Assembly: GCA_016201805.1 (NCBI GenBank)
Contig: JACQCB010000026.1
Coordinates: forward strand, 1-11,627
Direction of reading: 5' to 3'
From: Nitrospirota bacterium
GTDB lineage: Bacteria; Nitrospirota; Nitrospiria; Nitrospirales; Nitrospiraceae
DNA: 11,627 nt
Under the pieces are notes generated by a model. It was given only the letters and a program-made list of their open reading frames with translations, was not told the DNA's origin and searched no databases. The position numbers and the translations under genes are program-made. Of the stretch, positions 6,050 through 11,627 are shown one piece after another; position 1 is the stretch's first letter; each line of letters begins with the position of its first letter.

Positions 6050-6868
6050 GTGTCTGCGATAAGCAGGGGAGGCGGAATCAGCCGGTGGCCCGAGAGCGAA
6101 CGCCCACGCGAACGGCTCATTCGGGAGGGATCGGAGTCCCTGACTGATGCCCAGTTGCTGGCGATCCTTTTGCGGGTGGGACGCCCGGATTCATCGGCGG
6201 TAGAAGTTGCCATGGAACTTCTTGCCCAGTTGGAGGGGCTGCAAGGACTGTCCAACCGTGGGCTGGATGAATTGTGCCAGGTGCCCGGCATTGGGCCGGC
6301 CAAGGCGGCGCAACTGAAAGCAGCCATCGAACTGGGCAAACGGGTCTTGACCGCGCCGCTGGCGACGGGGACGCGCATCGGCTCCAGTCTCGATCTATTC
6401 CGTCATTATCATCCTCGCCTGCGCGACCTGCGCTACGAAGTCTTCGTCATCGTCCTGCTGGATGCGAAACACCACGTTATCCGGGATGCGACCGTCTCCA
6501 AGGGCAGCCTCACCCTCAGCATTGTCCATCCCCGCGACGTCTTCAATCTGGCCGTTCGCGAGTCGGCCGCCGCCGTCATTTTTCTGCATAACCATCCGAG
6601 CGGCGATCCCCAGCCCAGTGCGGAGGACCGCACCTTGACCGCGCGCTTGGTCTCAGCCGGAGAAGTGTTGGGCATCCGGGTGCTGGATCATCTCGTCGTC
6701 GGCGATGGCCGCTACGTCAGTTTTGCCGACCAGGGCTGGCTTGCGGCTCAACCGGACCATGCCGACAGACCGGCTGATGCGAAAGGAGAACGGGCGCGCC
6801 GACGACCGGTACGAAGGACTGAAGAAATCGGACGCGATCCGTCGAAGTCCGGTAGGGCGCAGACCTGA
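6050..6868 (+). CDS. radC: RadC-family JAMM-domain protein
   Basis: The 272 residues combine an N-terminal helix-hairpin-helix-like region (LSNRGLDELCQVPGIGPAKA, 67-86) and a C-terminal JAB/MPN domain. The putative zinc-binding set is E130, H180, H182 and D193 in HNHPSGDPQPSAED. The family is named after an E. coli locus once linked to DNA repair; the true activity is unresolved, with a metal-dependent peptidase or nuclease role inferred from the JAMM fold. GTG at 6050 is preferred over GTG at 6026 because TAAGGAGAG lies six bases before it. The usual domain ends near 231 (YVSFADQGWL); the remaining 40 residues are a basic, polar extension. A dyad-rich operator-like region precedes the gene, and the zinc-ribbon gene diverges from it. 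Confidence 0.92.
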   Translation: MSAISRGGGISRWPESERPRERLIREGSESLTDAQLLAILLRVGRPDSSAVEVAMELLAQLEGLQGLSNRGLDELCQVPGIGPAKAAQLKAAIELGKRVLTAPLATGTRIGSSLDLFRHYHPRLRDLRYEVFVIVLLDAKHHVIRDATVSKGSLTLSIVHPRDVFNLAVRESAAAVIFLHNHPSGDPQPSAEDRTLTARLVSAGEVLGIRVLDHLVVGDGRYVSFADQGWLAAQPDHADRPADAKGERARRRPVRRTEEIGRDPSKSGRAQT

Positions 6869-6869
6869 T

Positions 6870-6899
6870 TTGCTCCACCTGATGAGGATTTGCTATAAG
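6870..6899 (+). promoter_or_regulatory. Candidate promoter for the yqgE/EF-G2 unit
   Basis: TTGCTC (6870-6875), an 18-base spacer and TATAAG (6894-6899) preceded by TGC (extended -10). It begins immediately after the radC stop, about 90 bases before the yqgE ATG. The -35 is weak, and readthrough from radC is equally possible. Confidence 0.45.
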
Positions 6900-6989
6900 C
6901 ACAGCGGCTGCAAGCTGCGGCCAACCGCCTGGCCCGAGGAAGAGACGAATAACCGTGCACGGGTGATTCCGTCTGTTTGCGGGTGGAAA

Positions 6990-7745
6990 ATGTCCAAGCG
7001 ATCCTCATCGCGTAGCGGCTCTCTGCCGATCTGTCTTGTTCCCTTCCTTGCGCTGGCCCTGCTCGGCCTTGGCGGGGAGATTCCGCCGGCCTACTCACAA
7101 GACACTCGTGTTGTTTTGGAGCCCGATACGCGCTCGATGTCGCCGCTTGGGAAAGGCGTGTTTCTGGTTGCCAGTCCCATCCTGATGGACCCGAACTTCC
7201 GTGAGGCCGTGATCCTGATTTGCGAGTACGGTCCGGAAGGGACGCTCGGCGTCATTGTGAATCGGCCGACCGACCTGCCCCTTTCCGAAGCCCTGCCGAC
7301 CCTGGCCGTCCTCAAGGGCACCTCCTATGTGTTGTTTGCCGGAGGGCCGGTCCAGCCGGGTGGGATTCTCATGCTGTTTCGTGTCGGCGCGACGTCGGCC
7401 GATCTGCGGCCGGTGATGGACGGCATCTACCTCGGCGGAGACCTCCATACGCTCGAGCGTGTCATCACGCAGCCCCAGCCGACCGAAACCTTCCGGGCCT
7501 TCGCGGGCTATGCCGGCTGGGCGCCGGGCCAACTCGAAATGGAAATGGCTACGGGGTCTTGGGTAACGGTACCGGCAGATTCGGCGAGCATCTTCGATAA
7601 GGACCCGGCCGATCTCTGGTCGGATCTGCTGGAACGGTTGCAGGCCCCGGGCGTCGTTCGTTCGCACGAGAGTCCTGACGAGTCGGGGTCGCAAGGCTCA
7701 GAGTCCCATTCCTCCGGAATCGTGTTGCGGGGGCCATGGGAATAG
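6990..7745 (+). CDS. YqgE/AlgH family protein with N-terminal signal peptide
   Basis: The 251 residues comprise an extra N-terminus plus a complete YqgE/AlgH (UPF0301) domain. Residues 1-36 look like a Sec signal peptide: basic start MSKRSSSRSG, hydrophobic 13-28, and likely cleavage after AYS. The domain follows: GVFLVASPILMDPNFREAVI (56-75), GTLGVIVNRP (84-93), GGPVQPGG (118-125) and GYAGWAPGQLE (173-183). The last 30 residues are Ser/Glu-rich and disordered. Family members are normally about 185 residues, start directly with the domain and are treated as cytoplasmic; their function is unknown. ATG at 6990 is chosen because the signal sequence is well formed. ATG at 7137 would give a conventional cytoplasmic form but lacks a ribosome site. 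The EF-G-like gene starts 9 bases after its stop. Confidence 0.82.
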   Translation: MSKRSSSRSGSLPICLVPFLALALLGLGGEIPPAYSQDTRVVLEPDTRSMSPLGKGVFLVASPILMDPNFREAVILICEYGPEGTLGVIVNRPTDLPLSEALPTLAVLKGTSYVLFAGGPVQPGGILMLFRVGATSADLRPVMDGIYLGGDLHTLERVITQPQPTETFRAFAGYAGWAPGQLEMEMATGSWVTVPADSASIFDKDPADLWSDLLERLQAPGVVRSHESPDESGSQGSESHSSGIVLRGPWE

Positions 7746-7754
7746 GGGGGCGCG

Positions 7755-9815
7755 ATGAAGCAACCCAGGACCGACATGATCCGCAATGTTGCCGTCGTTT
7801 CTTACACCGGAGCGGGAAAAACCACGTTGGTGGAGGCGCTTCTCTATACGGCCGGGGCGATCCCCGTGATGGGGGCCGTGGCGGCAGGGACCACGGCCTC
7901 CGATTTCGAGCCCGAGGAGATTCACCACAAGATATCGGTCAGTGCTTCCGTCCTGCATTTTGATTGGAAGGGCGTCACCTTCAATCTGATCGATACGCCG
8001 GGCGCTCTCAGCTTTCTCGGAGAGGCCAGGGAGTCGCTGCGTGCCGTCGATGGGGTCTTGATTGTTGTGGGAGCGTCGGTCGGAGTCAGGACGGAGCTTG
8101 AGAAAATTTGGCTGGCGATCAACGAATGGGACCTGCCCTGTCTTCTCTTCGTGAATGAACTGGACAAGGAACGGACGGCCTGGGAGCCGGTCCTGCGGGA
8201 GTGTGAAAAAGTCCTCGAATGCAAGGGGCTCCCCATCGCGTTGCCGATCGGGGCGGAGTCGAATCTGGAGGGGGTGGTGGACTTGGTCGGTGGCGTCGCG
8301 TACCGCGCCGCTAAGGACAGCGCCAAGGCGCAGCAGGTTGCTATCCCGGATGAGTTGGCCGGCGCGTCGGCGGAAGCACGGAGAATACTGGCGGAAGGAG
8401 TCGCTGAAACAGATGACCGGCTCGTCGAGAAATATCTGGCGGAAGGAGATCTGACGACCGATGAGGTTGTCCAAGGTCTGAAAGCCGGCACTGCCGTGCG
8501 GAGATTTCTCCCGGTCCTATGCGGGTCTGCCGTCAAGCATGTCGGGGCATCCCTCCTGTTGGATGCCTTGGCGGCCTATCTCCCGTCGCCGGTGGAGGGG
8601 GCCTCCCGACGGCCGCTGATCGGCACGCATCCGAAGAGCAGCGAGTCGGTGACGTGCCAGCCCAATCCGTCCGAACCGTTCTCCGGCTACGTGTTCAAAA
8701 CCGCCATCGACCCCTTCATGGGTCGCATGAGTTACGTGAGGATTCTATCGGGCACGCTTACCGCCGACGCATCAGTCTACAATCCCAACCGGATGGTCAG
8801 GGAAAAGGGCGGACACCTCTTTTACCTGTTCGGTAAAAAATACTTGCAGGTGCCGACCCTCGGCGCCGGGGACATCGCTGCGGTCGGGAAGCTCAAGGAC
8901 ACGCAGACGGGGGATACGTTGTGTGACGAGCACCACCCGATCCTCTATCCCCGGCTTCAGCCAACCCGTCCGGTGCTGTCTTTTGCGCTTGAGCCCAAGT
9001 CCAAAGCCGACATCGAAAAGGTGAGCCTGGGGCTACACAAGCTGGTGGAAGAGGACCCGACGCTGGAATTCGTCCGAAACCACGAGACCAAGGAAATGAT
9101 TCTGAGCGGCATGGGCCAGTTGCACGTGGACGTGGCCTTCGAGAAGCTGCGCCGCAAATATGGGGTCGAGGTGAACATTCACACTCCGAAAGTCCCCCAT
9201 AAAGAAACCATACGAAAGACGGCGCAAGCGCAGGGGAAATACAAAAAACAGACTGGTGGGCATGGCCAGTATGGAGACTGTTGGCTGCAGCTTGATCCCT
9301 TGCCCAGGGGAAATGGATTCGAGTTTGAAAACAAGATCGTCGGCGGGGCCATCCCGCGCAACTTCATCCCGGCGGTGGAAAAGGGAGTCGTGGAGGCTCT
9401 GCAGGAGGGAGTCCTAGCCGGGTTTCCAGTTGTGGATATCCGGGTCTCCGTGTATGACGGGTCCTACCACACGGTGGATTCTTCCGAAATGTCCTTTAAA
9501 ATCGCAGCGTCGATGGGGTTTAAAAAGGCCATGGAATCAGCCCAGCCGGTCCTTCTGGAGCCGATCATGACGGTTGAAGTGGTGACGCCGGATGATGCCG
9601 TGGGGGCGGTGATCGGGGATCTCAATGCCAGGCGCGGGCGCATTCTCGGAGTGACCGCGAAGGGGGCTGCGGAGTCCATTAAGGCGGTGGTGCCGTTGGT
9701 GGAGATGCTGAAGTACACGCCCACCTTAAATTCGATCACCGGCGGGCGGGGGAGCTATGCGATGGAGTTCCACGCCTACGAAAGTCCCGCGCGACCAGGC
9801 CCAGCGCATCATTGA
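7755..9815 (+). CDS. EF-G-like translational GTPase (EF-G2 type), 3' end frameshifted
   Basis: A 686-residue paralogue of elongation factor G with all domains: G domain (about 1-280), domain II (about 308-395), III (about 405-480), IV and V (about 485-675). Signatures: P-loop SYTGAGKTT (16-24), switch I area GTTASDFEPEE (45-55), DTPG (80-83), NELD (134-137), GSA (257-259), HGQYGDC (503-509) and SYHTVDSSEM (570-579). Three G-motif positions differ from canonical EF-G: Ser opens the P-loop, Ala replaces the catalytic His after DTPG, and NKxD reads NELD. EF-G2-type proteins exist beside the main EF-G; their role (recycling, stress or none in translocation) varies. ATG at 7755 has a G-rich ribosome site. 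The in-frame end ESPARPGPAHH is atypical; the expected tail lies in another frame up to 9849. Confidence 0.88.
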   Translation: MKQPRTDMIRNVAVVSYTGAGKTTLVEALLYTAGAIPVMGAVAAGTTASDFEPEEIHHKISVSASVLHFDWKGVTFNLIDTPGALSFLGEARESLRAVDGVLIVVGASVGVRTELEKIWLAINEWDLPCLLFVNELDKERTAWEPVLRECEKVLECKGLPIALPIGAESNLEGVVDLVGGVAYRAAKDSAKAQQVAIPDELAGASAEARRILAEGVAETDDRLVEKYLAEGDLTTDEVVQGLKAGTAVRRFLPVLCGSAVKHVGASLLLDALAAYLPSPVEGASRRPLIGTHPKSSESVTCQPNPSEPFSGYVFKTAIDPFMGRMSYVRILSGTLTADASVYNPNRMVREKGGHLFYLFGKKYLQVPTLGAGDIAAVGKLKDTQTGDTLCDEHHPILYPRLQPTRPVLSFALEPKSKADIEKVSLGLHKLVEEDPTLEFVRNHETKEMILSGMGQLHVDVAFEKLRRKYGVEVNIHTPKVPHKETIRKTAQAQGKYKKQTGGHGQYGDCWLQLDPLPRGNGFEFENKIVGGAIPRNFIPAVEKGVVEALQEGVLAGFPVVDIRVSVYDGSYHTVDSSEMSFKIAASMGFKKAMESAQPVLLEPIMTVEVVTPDDAVGAVIGDLNARRGRILGVTAKGAAESIKAVVPLVEMLKYTPTLNSITGGRGSYAMEFHAYESPARPGPAHH

Positions 9816-9849
9816 CGAGCACAAGGCTGCCAAACAGGCGGTCTCCTAG
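9784..9849 (+). pseudogene. Out-of-frame C-terminal tail of the EF-G-like gene
   Basis: In the frame one base on from the codon ending at 9782, the sequence reads VPRDQAQRIIDEHKAAKQ and three more residues, then tandem stops TAG TAG (9847-9852). After the in-frame HAYE this is what the end of an EF-G2 protein normally looks like (acidic-aromatic, then VP, then a helix ending in EHKA). A one-base excess or two-base loss at the GAAAG run (9780-9784) explains it, as a real mutation or a read error. Confidence 0.65.
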
Positions 9850-9948
9850 TAGCCCGCAAGGTGACCCATAGATCGAGTGTGGTAGCGTATGGCCGCCTAT
9901 CAAATGGTGAAAAATGATCTTTGTGGAAGAAGTAATTGCCAGGGAACA

Positions 9949-10803
9949 ATGTCGCGGGTAGTCCCCAGCCAGGTAGTCACGTACATTGAGGGTGCCTTTG
10001 CCGAAATTAAGCGACGCCCTCCTAATAAACCTTTGACCCTACACATTGACAAGGTCGCGGCCGCCAGACTGAATGGCCTGGTCGAATTGATCCGTCAGAT
10101 CCCTCAAGAGCTCATTCTTCTATCTGGTGACGACTATAGTGATTTTATTGCCAACCTTGGCGCTATCGAGGTCACGCTTGCCCGTTGGCAGAATGTAGAT
10201 AACTCTATCGCGCTTGCGTCGCTCACGAGATTACCGGATGGCCTTTCACCTGTCCAAATCCTTCATTCCCTCTTGGGGAAATGCCCAGATGCCTATCCGT
10301 CTCCTGAAACGGCAGAGCTTCGCTGGATAGACGATGTAGGTCTCCGACAAAATTTGAGGCTGGACATTAGTTCCGTTAACAAGGCTCTTGCAGAGGGAGA
10401 GTGGAAAGCAGCAACAGTCCTTGCTGGTGCAGTTGTGGAGGCCTTATTGCTCTGGAGATTTCAACGTGCGGATGGTGCGAAATTGCAATGTACGATTGAT
10501 ACACTGAAGACTGAGGGCTCTATCGGAAACAAGATCTCCAAAGACCCAAGATGGTGGCATCTGCCGGACTTTATCGTGGTCGCAGCGGCACTAAGCATTA
10601 TAACTCCTGAGACGAAGGCACAGGCTGAATTAGGCAAGGAATTTAGGAACCTGATTCACCCCGGCAAAGAGCAACGAGATAGTCTCCGATGTGATAGAGC
10701 CACCGCACTATCCGCAGTCGCCGGAATGGAACATGTCATCCGTGACCTCAAGGAGGGGGAGAAGGGGGCAGGAGGAGCTAGCTATGGACGTGTTGTCGTA
10801 TAA
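9949..10803 (+). CDS. Hypothetical protein with helical RNxIH-containing C-terminal region
   Basis: The 284-residue product is not a named family to me. The N-terminal half (1-80) starts MSRVVPSQVV and has a helical region with LVELIRQIPQELI (44-56) and a GDDYSDF segment. A linker with SPETAEL (118-124) leads to a mostly helical C-terminal part (135-268): LAEGEWKAATVLAGAVVEAL (148-167), then FRNLIHPG (232-239) and a final helix. Arg-Asn near a His after an alpha-helical pair recalls HEPN-like and DUF4145-like domains, but the spacing is Rx3H, not the classic Rx4-6H, so nuclease activity is not claimed. ATG at 9949 follows AGGGA; ATG at 9889 would add 20 residues without a ribosome site. GC is lower than in upstream genes. 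It overlaps the next gene by 20 bases. Confidence 0.75.
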   Translation: MSRVVPSQVVTYIEGAFAEIKRRPPNKPLTLHIDKVAAARLNGLVELIRQIPQELILLSGDDYSDFIANLGAIEVTLARWQNVDNSIALASLTRLPDGLSPVQILHSLLGKCPDAYPSPETAELRWIDDVGLRQNLRLDISSVNKALAEGEWKAATVLAGAVVEALLLWRFQRADGAKLQCTIDTLKTEGSIGNKISKDPRWWHLPDFIVVAAALSIITPETKAQAELGKEFRNLIHPGKEQRDSLRCDRATALSAVAGMEHVIRDLKEGEKGAGGASYGRVVV

Positions 10804-11023
10804 AGGATTTGAGATTCAAGCCGTCCCACTTCAGTCGCCTGACTCTGGGAAATGGCGAATCAATATCCAGATCGTTCGGCACAACGCAGATGGGGTGAAG
10901 TCGGGAAACTTTAGTGCGGGAGACAGCTACCTGACACGAGAAGAAGCAGTCAAACACTGTTTTCAATTCGGTAAGCAGATAATCGATGGTCAGTCTCCCA
11001 CTTGTTCCGTTGCTGACCTTTAG
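10784..11023 (+). CDS. Hypothetical 79-residue protein, overlapping partner of the preceding gene
   Basis: A small soluble protein, unrecognised. It begins MDVLSYKGFEI, followed by alternating hydrophobic/polar stretches suggestive of beta strands (KWRINIQIVRH, 23-33), then a helix-like TREEAVKHCFQFGKQIIDG (51-69). It has a single-domain compact look, with two cysteines (59, 74) and no signal peptide or membrane segment. The ATG at 10784 has a strong GGAGGAG site (10771-10777) inside the upstream gene, and its first 20 bases overlap that gene's end in a different frame. The two are therefore likely cotranscribed and translationally coupled, so a shared role is plausible. Small proteins opening with a YKGF/YKGY beta-strand are, from memory, recurrent hypotheticals. 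Confidence 0.72.
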   Translation: MDVLSYKGFEIQAVPLQSPDSGKWRINIQIVRHNADGVKSGNFSAGDSYLTREEAVKHCFQFGKQIIDGQSPTCSVADL

Positions 11024-11075
11024 TCATCGGGAGTGTCGGAGGAAAGGAGTCGGAAATCATTTCTGAATGAAAGCG

Positions 11076-11081
11076 TATAAT
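11076..11081 (+). promoter_or_regulatory. Possible -10 element before the membrane-protein gene
   Basis: A perfect TATAAT in the 145-base gap between the 79-residue gene and the membrane-protein gene. No recognisable -35 lies 16-18 bases upstream (GGAAATCA instead), so it may be an activator-dependent promoter or chance in AT-richer sequence. The palindrome GAAAT-C-ATTTC (11053-11063) occupies the -35 region. Confidence 0.3.
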
Positions 11082-11168
11082 CGTGCTGCGCGGTGCAAAA
11101 TGACTCCCGACCATTTTATGTGATCTCCTATCCTCTCCATTGTGGACTGGATAAAAGGAGGTCATTGT

Positions 11169-11576
11169 ATGCAAGACAAGAAGCGCTGGACTCGTGATCA
11201 AAAAATTGCAGTTGCAAAGATCTGCGCTTATGTCTTTGTCGGTCTGGCGGGTATCGTCGTCACCGCAATCATAAAACTCGCTCCCACACATGATCAAACA
11301 GCCCTTCTTGCTGTGAGACCCACGGCGTTCATTCCATACTCTCCCGACTCACCGGAAGTCCCCGGTCAAAGAAAGGCGCAAATGGTAGCAGAGTTGAAAT
11401 TGTTGGAGAAAAGACTGGCAAATAACATTCACGTTATTTTTGACATAGATGATGGGGCTGGTCGAAGAGTCAGATCAGATGAATGGTCAGTAGTGTCCGA
11501 CAGATTTCAGAACAAATTCAGTTGGTTTGTGTCTGAGTCCGTGTGCTCGAACGGTGCGAGATCGGTAAGGAGTTGA
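11169..11576 (+). CDS. Hypothetical single-pass membrane protein
   Basis: A 135-residue protein of unknown function. A short basic N-terminus (MQDKKRWTRDQK) is followed by one hydrophobic segment, about residues 13-36, likely a membrane anchor with the basic side in the cytoplasm. A soluble part of about 100 residues follows, beginning with a Pro-rich linker (FIPYSPDSPEVPG, 54-66) and a helical stretch QMVAELKLLEKRLANN (71-86). AAAGGAGGT lies just before the ATG at 11169, one of the strongest ribosome sites in the window; the longer in-frame ATG at 11142 has none. GC is markedly lower than in the left part. The last residues (SNGARSVRS) look unlike a natural end, and a +2/-1 shift would extend the protein to 11620. 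Confidence 0.62.
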   Translation: MQDKKRWTRDQKIAVAKICAYVFVGLAGIVVTAIIKLAPTHDQTALLAVRPTAFIPYSPDSPEVPGQRKAQMVAELKLLEKRLANNIHVIFDIDDGAGRRVRSDEWSVVSDRFQNKFSWFVSESVCSNGARSVRS

Positions 11577-11601
11577 ATCAGCGGCACATTCTCGAACGGT
11601 G
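11546..11601 (+). repeat. 11-base direct repeat CTCGAACGGTG
   Basis: Two exact copies, at 11546-11556 and 11591-11601, 45 bases apart start to start. In one frame both encode Leu-Glu-Arg, and the copies are a multiple of three apart, so the repeat may reflect a repeated peptide motif. The first copy continues to CGAG, making a small CTCG/CGAG dyad. Confidence 0.4.
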
Positions 11602-11627
11602 TGACGCTCAAGATCTGTAACATGGCG

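Noticed and set aside
6705..6989. Upstream extension of the yqgE frame into radC
   Set aside because: It overlaps the 3' end of radC and would bury the signal peptide in the middle of the protein. The ATG at 6990 gives a coherent signal sequence.
7698..8536. Minus-strand frames opposite the EF-G-like gene
   Set aside because: Antisense to a clear GTPase domain and without any motif of their own.
10784..10803. Gene overlap read as a frameshifted single gene
   Set aside because: The downstream ATG has its own strong GGAGGAG site, and the two products have distinct compositions, so two coupled genes fit better than one broken gene.
11027..11110. Inverted pair TCGGGAGT / ACTCCCGA flanking the possible -10
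   Set aside because: Eight-base arms about 70 bases apart, with nothing else supporting a mobile-element end or stable structure; chance is likely enough.

Overview
The window looks like chromosome of a GC-rich, free-living Gram-negative bacterium. The style of the housekeeping proteins and the small paired-cysteine proteins suggests Nitrospirota, close to Nitrospira. That is recognition from memory, not a database result. No rRNA, tRNA, CRISPR array, transposase or complete insertion sequence is visible, and no gene-free stretch exceeds 300 bases.

Left part (1-2652, + strand): the 3' end of purH, then purD (two steps of de novo purine synthesis), a TsaC/YrdC-type threonylcarbamoyl-AMP synthase (tRNA t6A modification), and a small coiled-coil lipoprotein with a Lys/Ala-rich tail.

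Middle part (2676-5417, - strand): a tight cluster transcribed right to left, rsmD - coaD - aminotransferase - fmdB-like. The first three genes are joined by ATGA stop/start overlaps behind one good promoter at 5448-5477. fmdB has its own candidate promoter in the 89-base gap before it.

Intergenic hub (5418-6049): two sigma70-type promoters diverge here. The rightward one (5513-5541) is the best match to consensus in the window. It reads into an unannotated 29-codon ORF (5598-5687) with a Shine-Dalgarno sequence. A 57-residue zinc-ribbon protein (5704-5877, -) faces it. The zinc-ribbon gene and radC diverge from a 172-base AT-rich region that holds three copies of AGTGTCA, each inside or next to a dyad.

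Right-centre (6050-9852, + strand): radC, then a two-gene unit of a YqgE/AlgH protein with an N-terminal signal peptide and an EF-G-like translational GTPase (EF-G2 type). The GTPase has several changed G-motif residues, and its normal C-terminal tail lies out of frame.

Right end (about 9853-11627): composition falls to clearly lower GC and recognisable functions stop. A 284-residue protein with a helical C-terminal region containing RNLIHPG overlaps a 79-residue protein by 20 bases. A single-pass membrane protein of 135 residues follows. This end looks like accessory DNA. The best candidates for something undescribed are this overlapping pair and the promoter-driven small ORF.
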